From positions 186,001-250,000 of IMG/VR virus record IMGVR_UViG_3300027621_000003: a stretch of 64,000 nucleotides of DNA. One strand, written 5' to 3'. This DNA is from a virus. Below the pieces are notes generated by a model. It saw only the letters and a list, made by a program, of their open reading frames with translations, was not told where the DNA came from and ran no database searches. How positions within the stretch are numbered: position 1 is the stretch's first letter; every line of letters starts with the position of its first letter. The position numbers and the translations under genes are program-made. This document shows, one piece after another, positions 59,126 through 64,000 of the stretch.

Positions 59126-59294
59126 TCTGTTTTTTGTTTTCAAGGATTTCACCTCTTAGTTGTTGCAAAAGCGCTTTCATATCTTGAGAAAGTTTACGAG
59201 CTCTTGTACCCGCACTTTTGTTACCTTTGAAGAATTTTGTAGTATCTACAGAAAGTTCTTCCATTAAGACTTTAAGTTGTTCTAATGTTTCCAT
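59118..59294 (-). CDS. Hc1-like histone H1-type protein (58 aa)
   Basis: METLEQLKVLMEELSVDTTKFFKGNKSAGTRARKLSQDMKALLQQLRGE... matches Bacteroidota Hc1/histone-H1-like proteins (GNKAAGTRARKxxLxLxKLLKxFR). The G-N-K-x-A-G-T-R-A-R-K core is intact. These small proteins bind and condense DNA. In a phage it may compact host or phage DNA or shape transcription. First gene of a five-gene unit. Confidence 0.82.
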   Translation of the reverse strand: METLEQLKVLMEELSVDTTKFFKGNKSAGTRARKLSQDMKALLQQLRGEILENKKQND

Positions 59295-59360
59295 GTTTTT
59301 TTTTAAATTTAATTAAATCATAATTTTTTATTGCTGGTAGTAAATAAAATAAAGGTTTTT

Positions 59361-59828
59361 TTATACTAAGTTTTTATTTAAAAGTTTGTAAATGTCTGTT
59401 ACCATATCCAAATCTGATTTAGTATAAACTTTTGTTTCGTCAAATAACTCATCAAAAAATTTATTAATGTTTTCAGATATTGTTTTATTATCAGGGTTAT
59501 AAAATAAATCCTCATAAAAATTCTGATAATACTCTTTATGGTCACCATTAGTTTTGAACCTAATATTTTCTTTAGCAAAATTTTCCACTGTCTTGGACCA
59601 GCACCAATCAAAGTGTGAATTTTTTTCTTCTTGGGATAATAAAACTCTGGTTTCAGTTGCATCTTCGGGTTCATTACCCAAATAGGTTTCTTTTATTAAA
59701 GAATCCAAACTAAACGTAAAATCTGCAAATAATTCACGTTTCTCATAAATCATATTGTTCATGTTGAACCAAACTTCAACATCTTCCCGAGTTACAGGCT
59801 TCATCATCCAAGAATAAAAATTCTCCAT
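59361..59828 (-). CDS. hypothetical acidic protein (155 aa)
   Basis: MENFYSWMMKPVTREDVEVWFNMNNMIYEKRELFADFTFSLDSLIKE..., an acidic aromatic-rich helical protein. The start codon lies in a perfect 12-bp hairpin (59820-59849). Not recognised. Confidence 0.65.
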   Translation of the reverse strand: MENFYSWMMKPVTREDVEVWFNMNNMIYEKRELFADFTFSLDSLIKETYLGNEPEDATETRVLLSQEEKNSHFDWCWSKTVENFAKENIRFKTNGDHKEYYQNFYEDLFYNPDNKTISENINKFFDELFDETKVYTKSDLDMVTDIYKLLNKNLV

Positions 59829-59849
59829 AGAAAGGTATCTATGGAGAAT
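59820..59849 (-). promoter_or_regulatory. 12-bp hairpin covering a start codon
   Basis: Arms ATTCTCCATAGA and TCTATGGAGAAT around a 6-nt loop. ATG 59828 is inside the arm. A weak TACCTTTC box overlaps the loop, so transcription may begin inside it and avoid the hairpin; longer transcripts would hide the start. Confidence 0.6.
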
Positions 59850-59876
59850 ATAAGTATAATCTTTATTAAATGTATA

Positions 59877-61343
59877 TTATTGAGTTTTTTTCTTGTAACC
59901 CAAAAGATGTTTCATTTTGTCCATCTCTTCGTTAATCAATTTACTCTTTTTGTTATCAGATTCGCCAAGTTTATTGAAAAGGCTATCCAAAGAATTATTG
60001 TGAGTTTCTTCACCCGCTTGGTCAACTGGTTGTGGTACTCTATTATAAGACCTATTCTTTTCTGCTCCGTATAAGTTTTTCTTTCTCTTAGCATTAATCT
60101 TCTTACCTAAACCTGTATCAATAGCGTTTCCACCAGCTCCGTTTCCTGTCTTAGAAGAACCTTCAATGTTCGCCTTTAACCAATCTTCATTTGGTTTAAT
60201 CTCATCGTATTGTAAGTTTTCCATACCAGGTGAATAAGCAAAGTTCTCAATGTATTCCTCAACAGCACTTGATGGTGTGTATGCCTTCTTAGTCATTTTA
60301 GCTAACTCACCATTACCTTTTGGAAATTGTGTTGGGTTTGCATCGTACTTACCTTTAGAAGCATCTTTTAAATAAGTCTGCATTTTTTTAGTAACAGATT
60401 TAATATAATCATCATTTTCAGTCTTTGATGATTTTAATGATTTGTTAGTTACAGGAACCGTAGTCTGTTCGTTAACAATTTTTTCAATCAAATCAATAAG
60501 TTCATCCTCTGTAAGTTGAATTGATTCTTTTACAGGATATGTTTTACCATCAACCTCAAAAGATTTATCACCACTTTTTTTAGCGTTTGCTAAAGCTCCC
60601 GAAAATTCATTACCCTCTTCCATTTCCCCATCTTCTGAGTCTTTTGGGTCTTTGTCAAATCTACCTTGACCAGGTCCAACATAGTGCCAACCTCTAATAT
60701 CGTCATAATCATATCCTATATTTCCTAAATATGGATTTTCTTTTTTATCTTTTTCACGAGCAACTTCAGGGTCTTCCTTTTTACCAAACATTTTCTTGAA
60801 CATGTTTTCATCAACTTCACCCTCACTGAATTCTTTAGATACTTTTCTTTCGTATTTGTCACCAACATTTTTTACTTTGTGTGGTGTTTTAATTTGTTTT
60901 TCGTAATCAGCATTTGGTAACATATCATCATAACTTAAATCATCATCAGTCGCTGTATCACCAAATGAATATTCATTGATGTCTTCTTTAACGAATTTAG
61001 TACCTCTATATAAAGGTTCGTTCTTAGATAATTTGTTTGCCTCAGACCATCCTTGACCATCACTTTTATCATCCCAATTTTCATCAACATCACCTGAAAC
61101 AATCTCACCATGTTCAAATCCTGCTTGTGTTTTTGATTTTTGTTTCTTACTTCTTAATTTTTCAAAATCAGCTGCGGTTATTTTACCTTTTGGTTCTGCA
61201 ACATCAATTTTTTTCTGACCACCATGAAGTGATTCTGTAATGCCATTTTTAGCTTTGTTAAGTATATTATCAGCTTTAAAACTAATTGCTTCAGCTAAAA
61301 CTTTTGATACTATTTCATCAATATGTGTTTCAATGTTTCTCAT
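59877..61343 (-). CDS. acidic repetitive protein with several CTS-type cut motifs, candidate prohead core/scaffold (488 aa)
   Basis: MRNIETHIDEIVSKVLAE|A gives an N-terminal leader. Residues 276-293 (QLTEDELIDLIEKIVNE|Q) copy a complete leader inside the protein; further I/L-x-E sites occur at GITE|S and LINE|E. The C-terminus is LINEEMDKMKHLLGYKKKTQ, a common ending in phage head proteins as far as I recall. The protein is low-complexity, acidic and Lys-rich, like T4-type scaffold and core proteins cut into pieces by the prohead protease. TATTTAT box 61357-61363. Confidence 0.65.
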   Translation of the reverse strand: MRNIETHIDEIVSKVLAEAISFKADNILNKAKNGITESLHGGQKKIDVAEPKGKITAADFEKLRSKKQKSKTQAGFEHGEIVSGDVDENWDDKSDGQGWSEANKLSKNEPLYRGTKFVKEDINEYSFGDTATDDDLSYDDMLPNADYEKQIKTPHKVKNVGDKYERKVSKEFSEGEVDENMFKKMFGKKEDPEVAREKDKKENPYLGNIGYDYDDIRGWHYVGPGQGRFDKDPKDSEDGEMEEGNEFSGALANAKKSGDKSFEVDGKTYPVKESIQLTEDELIDLIEKIVNEQTTVPVTNKSLKSSKTENDDYIKSVTKKMQTYLKDASKGKYDANPTQFPKGNGELAKMTKKAYTPSSAVEEYIENFAYSPGMENLQYDEIKPNEDWLKANIEGSSKTGNGAGGNAIDTGLGKKINAKRKKNLYGAEKNRSYNRVPQPVDQAGEETHNNSLDSLFNKLGESDNKKSKLINEEMDKMKHLLGYKKKTQ

Positions 61344-61368
61344 TGTAATTTTATTTATAAATACTTTA

Positions 61369-62019
61369 TTATTTTTGTTTAATTGTCTTTAACTCTAATT
61401 CGTGTTGAATTATTGCTTTGATTACGTTTTCATGAATTCCCATTTTTTTAGATAAATTAGTAATTGATTCTTTAACTAACTTATTTTCATATAATTTTAG
61501 CGCATTAATATCGCCTTGATTACAATATGGAAACGTTTGGCATTTCTTTTTTATTTGTACAAATTTACCACCAGGTATTTGAGTTTTAGACGCTCCTCTC
61601 CAATTCTTTTTATTTGGTGCCACCCAACCTGGTGTTGAGTATTGTCCTGATGATGAAGAACTTGTTGCTTCAGTTGTTTCACCACCCTCTATACTTTCCT
61701 GAACTTTAGTAACAGGGTCCTTTGGAGTTGCAAGAGAGAATAAAGGTGCTGAGTATTGTCCTGAAGATGCTGTGCTAGTGGCTTCAACGGCTTCTTTTTT
61801 CTTTTTTCCTTGACAATGAGCCTTTTGACTAAACCCTTTTGGATTACTGCAGTCAATACTACTTTTATATTTTTGACTCCATTTTTCGTCAATTTCAGTT
61901 TCTTCTCCTACAGATTTTTTAAAATTATTAAGTTGCTTTGAAGTCTCTGATGTTTTATCAGAATTTCTTCTTAGTGAAGATTCAACACTACTTACCAATT
62001 TTTTAGTCATATTATCCAT
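61369..62019 (-). CDS. Ser/Thr-rich protein with two repeat modules (216 aa)
   Basis: Contains CSNPKGFSQKAHCQGKKKK, a two-Cys motif, and two near-copies of E-A-T-S-(T/S)-x-S-S-G-Q-Y-S-(A/T)-P (residues about 78-92 and 118-133). C-terminal helix KKMGIHENVIKAIIQHELE. TAATG overlap with the upstream gene. Probably a structural protein; function unknown. Confidence 0.65.
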   Translation of the reverse strand: MDNMTKKLVSSVESSLRRNSDKTSETSKQLNNFKKSVGEETEIDEKWSQKYKSSIDCSNPKGFSQKAHCQGKKKKEAVEATSTASSGQYSAPLFSLATPKDPVTKVQESIEGGETTEATSSSSSGQYSTPGWVAPNKKNWRGASKTQIPGGKFVQIKKKCQTFPYCNQGDINALKLYENKLVKESITNLSKKMGIHENVIKAIIQHELELKTIKQK

Positions 62020-62264
62020 TACGCATTTTTTAATCTACCTTGCCACATACTTCTTTGTTGGTACATCATACCATAAAATTCTGTAAACATTTTTATGACC
62101 AAGTCTTTAATTTCTTTCTCACTCTTACCTCGTTTCATATCCTTTATGACAATATCCAACAATTTATCCTCAAATTGTTTTACTGTATTTGTCCCAATAA
62201 AATCTTTAATTTCTTTACGAACTAAAGTTTCAATTTCTTTTTTTTCTGGTGCGGTTAGTGCCAT
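62019..62264 (-). CDS. small helical protein (81 aa)
   Basis: MALTAPEKKEIETLVRKEIKDFIGTNTVKQ... from ATG 62264, 4 nt after TATTTAT (62269-62275). Basic/acidic helices (DKLLDIVIKDMKRGKSEKEIKDL), ends QGRLKNA. Opens the unit ending at 61369. Unknown. Confidence 0.65.
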   Translation of the reverse strand: MALTAPEKKEIETLVRKEIKDFIGTNTVKQFEDKLLDIVIKDMKRGKSEKEIKDLVIKMFTEFYGMMYQQRSMWQGRLKNA

Positions 62265-62277
62265 GTTTATAAATATC

Positions 62278-62691
62278 TTATAAGAACAATATTGATAGAA
62301 TAACACTTAAAATACCACCACCAATTGCAATATTTTTTAATCTTTTTTGTTTATCCGCCTCACTTTTATAAAAATTACCTCTTTCTTCGTGTTCTGCATC
62401 AATTTTTTTAATCTGTTTTACATTATCTTCCAATAAAATAATTTCTTGATTTTTATTTAAAATAATTGTGTCTTGTTGATAATTGACACTATCTAACAAA
62501 GAAATTGAGTCTCTAGCAATTTTAAGTTGATTATAACAATAATCATATTTAACTTTTAATTTGAGCGCGTTCTTTAAAGCACTACATGGAACAATACAAT
62601 TATCATTTGAAGGTGTTTGAGAATACACGGATGATATCATCATTAGACATATCATTAATAATATCCAATTCTTCTTTATACTTTTTTTCAT
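62278..62691 (-). CDS. spanin-like protein with signal peptide and coiled coil (137 aa)
   Basis: MKKSIKKNWILLMICLMMISSVYSQT is a signal peptide or anchor; residues 30-110 are a coiled coil, and the end KNIAIGGGILSVILSILFL is a second hydrophobic segment. Start overlaps the upstream gene by about 90 nt, an architecture typical of Rz/Rz1 spanin pairs. Lipobox not seen. Confidence 0.55.
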   Translation of the reverse strand: MKKSIKKNWILLMICLMMISSVYSQTPSNDNCIVPCSALKNALKLKVKYDYCYNQLKIARDSISLLDSVNYQQDTIILNKNQEIILLEDNVKQIKKIDAEHEERGNFYKSEADKQKRLKNIAIGGGILSVILSILFL

Positions 62692-62941
62692 AAAATTTAG
62701 ATTTTTCATTTAATTTTGTTAATTTGTACGACAATTCACCAATTTTTTTTTGTCTATCACTATTTTCTAACCGTAATGAATCATAAAGTTTATTATTGTT
62801 TTCTACAATAAGACTTAAAGAATCAATTCTTTTTTGAAACGACTTCTCATCAAATTTTGATGGTATTTGTATTTTAGTCAGAATTAAAATTCCAATTAAA
62901 ATAATAATAATTAGAATCCAAAAAATTTCTCTATTTTTCAT
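62603..62941 (-). CDS. i-spanin-like protein (112 aa)
   Basis: MKNREIFWILIIIILIGILILTKIQ is an N-terminal membrane anchor; residues 30-100 are a coiled coil in the periplasm (FQKRIDSLSLIVENNNKLYDSLRLENSDRQKKIGELSYKLTK). It overlaps 62278-62691. Lies between an amidase-side gene and structural genes. Assigned as candidate inner-membrane spanin. Confidence 0.55.
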   Translation of the reverse strand: MKNREIFWILIIIILIGILILTKIQIPSKFDEKSFQKRIDSLSLIVENNNKLYDSLRLENSDRQKKIGELSYKLTKLNEKSKFYEKKYKEELDIINDMSNDDIIRVFSNTFK

Positions 62942-63564
62942 TATTGGTCCTCTTCTGAAGTTTGAGTTTTTTTCCTAGCAGCCAATACTTTAGCCCATTT
63001 TGTTTTAAACTTTTGAAAGTATCCTTTAAGTTTTGTAATAAAATTTAAAAACTCATCATCAACTCTACTCATAGTACCATTTATGTAAACACCATTGTTT
63101 TCACCAATAGAGTAGAAAAATTCTAAATCTTGGTCAATAACTTTACCAGACCATTCAACTGATGTTGGGTATACATTTAATGGGTAAAAATCAACCATTT
63201 CAGAAACTTCATTTATAAACTCATCCATAGTTTCTTGGTAAGCTCTTTTTTCCTCAGTAGTAATTTCTAAATCACCTTTATTTTTACCATGCATTACTAA
63301 CACACCACCTGATACACGATAGGCTTGTTGTTTATCTTCTTTTGGGTTTGCAGACATTTCAAGTTCTTCTTCAGTATCAGCCGCTAAATTAGGTCTTGGA
63401 CTACCTAAAGTATTACTAGCACTTTCATAACCTTCAGAACCTTGTTCAGTAAGTAATCCACTTTTTTTCAAAGTATTTCTAACTTCATTTAATAAGGTGT
63501 CATCACCTCTCATTGCTCTTGATGATTCCAAGAGTTTTTTTATTTCATCATACGAGTTGCTCAT
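62941..63564 (-). CDS. CTS-like protein (207 aa)
   Basis: MSNSYDEIKKLLESSRAMRGDDTLLNEVRNTLKKSGLLTE|Q... The first 40 residues form helices ending L-L-T-E, a likely cleavage site. The C-terminal half (SGGVLVMHGKNKGDLEIT...FINEVSEMVDFYPLNVYPTSVEW) is a globular domain. ATG 63564 overlaps the amidase end. Possible prohead core protein; family unknown. Confidence 0.65.
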   Translation of the reverse strand: MSNSYDEIKKLLESSRAMRGDDTLLNEVRNTLKKSGLLTEQGSEGYESASNTLGSPRPNLAADTEEELEMSANPKEDKQQAYRVSGGVLVMHGKNKGDLEITTEEKRAYQETMDEFINEVSEMVDFYPLNVYPTSVEWSGKVIDQDLEFFYSIGENNGVYINGTMSRVDDEFLNFITKLKGYFQKFKTKWAKVLAARKKTQTSEEDQ

Positions 63565-64000
63565 TTTTAATATATGTTGTAAATTTTTCAAAATTAAATG
63601 CCGGACTTACATCGGTATATATTGTTTCAAAGTTACTTTTGGATACAATCCCACCTAACTTATCTACGTTATCTATCTTTGTATTATGACCAATACACTT
63701 TTTTTCTATTTTATGTTCTGTTACTAATTTTATACAAAGTTCAGCCGCGGATTGCATTTGAATCTCTGTGTAAGGTTCCCATAAAAAGTAATCTCTCCAT
63801 TTCTTTTCATAAGCACTTCCTTTATAAATATTACCAATCCAGTTAGTGTAATAATCTTTTAACGGAACTTTTTCTAACCAACCAAGATTTTCAAAGGAAA
63901 CTATAATTGAGTTTCTATTAAAATTAGGTTCAGTAAAATAATTTGAGTAGGCTTCATCAGAAAGAGTTTGAATTATCTTTCCATCTTTAGTCACAATATA
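63548..64000 (-). CDS. N-acetylmuramoyl-L-alanine amidase-like endolysin, partial
   Basis: The frame is open to the window edge. Residues VTKDGKIIQTL, NRNSIIVSFENLGWL, YTNWIGN, WEPYTEIQMQSAAELC and CIGHNTKI follow the Amidase_2 pattern; the zinc His of the start region lies outside. Likely hydrolyses the bond between peptidoglycan sugar and peptide. Adjacent to a spanin-like pair, forming a possible lysis module. Confidence 0.75.
   Translation of the reverse strand, partial: YIVTKDGKIIQTLSDEAYSNYFTEPNFNRNSIIVSFENLGWLEKVPLKDYYTNWIGNIYKGSAYEKKWRDYFLWEPYTEIQMQSAAELCIKLVTEHKIEKKCIGHNTKIDNVDKLGGIVSKSNFETIYTDVSPAFNFEKFTTYIKNEQLV

Noticed and set aside
63674-63688. TATCTTTG-N4-ATG unit on the plus strand inside the amidase gene
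   Set aside because: It matches the promoter pattern perfectly, but the frame ends after 13 codons and lies antisense to a clear amidase. Probably coincidence.
1-64000. Bacterial chromosome rather than phage
   Set aside because: nuoB, ppsA, rfbC, glnA and T9SS proteins are bacterial in type, but they are embedded among CTS genes, RNA ligases, Dam, HNH and amidase genes, with one consistent promoter style. A host fragment or chimera remains possible and would need read-level checks.
1-64000. CRISPR arrays and insertion sequences
   Set aside because: No regularly spaced direct repeats and no transposase gene or terminal inverted repeats were found.

Overview
The window looks like part of a large, AT-rich tailed-phage genome whose host is a member of the Bacteroidota. 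Phage evidence: tightly packed small genes with 1-14 nt overlaps; two RNA ligases and a polynucleotide kinase; Dam and two other DNA methyltransferases; HNH and T5orf172-type proteins; an amidase, a membrane-anchored lytic transglycosylase and a spanin-like overlapping pair; and about 20 otherwise unrelated proteins that begin with a short basic/hydrophobic leader ending in (I/L/V/M)-x-E, the pattern of T4-type capsid-targeting sequences (CTS) cut by the prohead protease. Host evidence: promoters of the TTTG-N20-TAnnTTTG (Bacteroidota sigma) type, three exported proteins with gliding-motility/type IX secretion (T9SS) C-termini, an Hc1-like mini-histone and a DUF2452 protein. No capsid, tail or DNA polymerase gene lies in the window, so the phage assignment rests on these lines together.

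Layout. 1-12.7 kb: CTS proteins mostly on the minus strand, interrupted at 2.4-4.3 kb by a G/C-run-rich region with four perfect DnaA boxes (possible origin), and by a complete nuoB at 8.8 kb. 12.7-17.7 kb: rfbC-ppsA-HAD phosphatase operon, tiny membrane proteins and a metallophosphoesterase. 17.7-32 kb: a lipoprotein and three T9SS-type secreted proteins (one of 1513 aa), separated by a chain of small overlapping genes with GGAGG ribosome sites. 28.5-37.3 kb: RNA repair, DNA methylation and nucleases. 37.35-38.25 kb: a stand-alone structured RNA of about 900 nt with its own promoter and terminator. 38.4-45.7 kb: Nudix, DUF192, lytic transglycosylase, DHH phosphoesterase, toxin-like CTS protein, methyltransferase, guanylate kinase, glutamine synthetase. 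45.7-59.8 kb: CTS proteins with a shared YG..WCT module, thioredoxin/glutaredoxin, PcfJ-like protein, Dam, DnaJ and a mini-histone. 59.9-64 kb: a multi-site CTS-motif protein, a spanin-like pair and an amidase cut by the window edge.

Two promoter classes appear to organise expression. Class 1 is TAnnTTTG almost always exactly 4 nt before ATG (nuclease, methylase, RNA-repair and unknown genes). Class 2 is TATTTAT, often 4-7 nt before ATG, and stands before most CTS genes or CTS operons. The spacing predicts leaderless or nearly leaderless mRNAs. My reading, an inference, is that class 1 is host-polymerase (early) and class 2 late, making proteins loaded into the head. Several annotated starts were moved downstream because the upstream extension is only the promoter read as codons (YLCxM). 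No tRNA gene, CRISPR array or insertion sequence was recognised.
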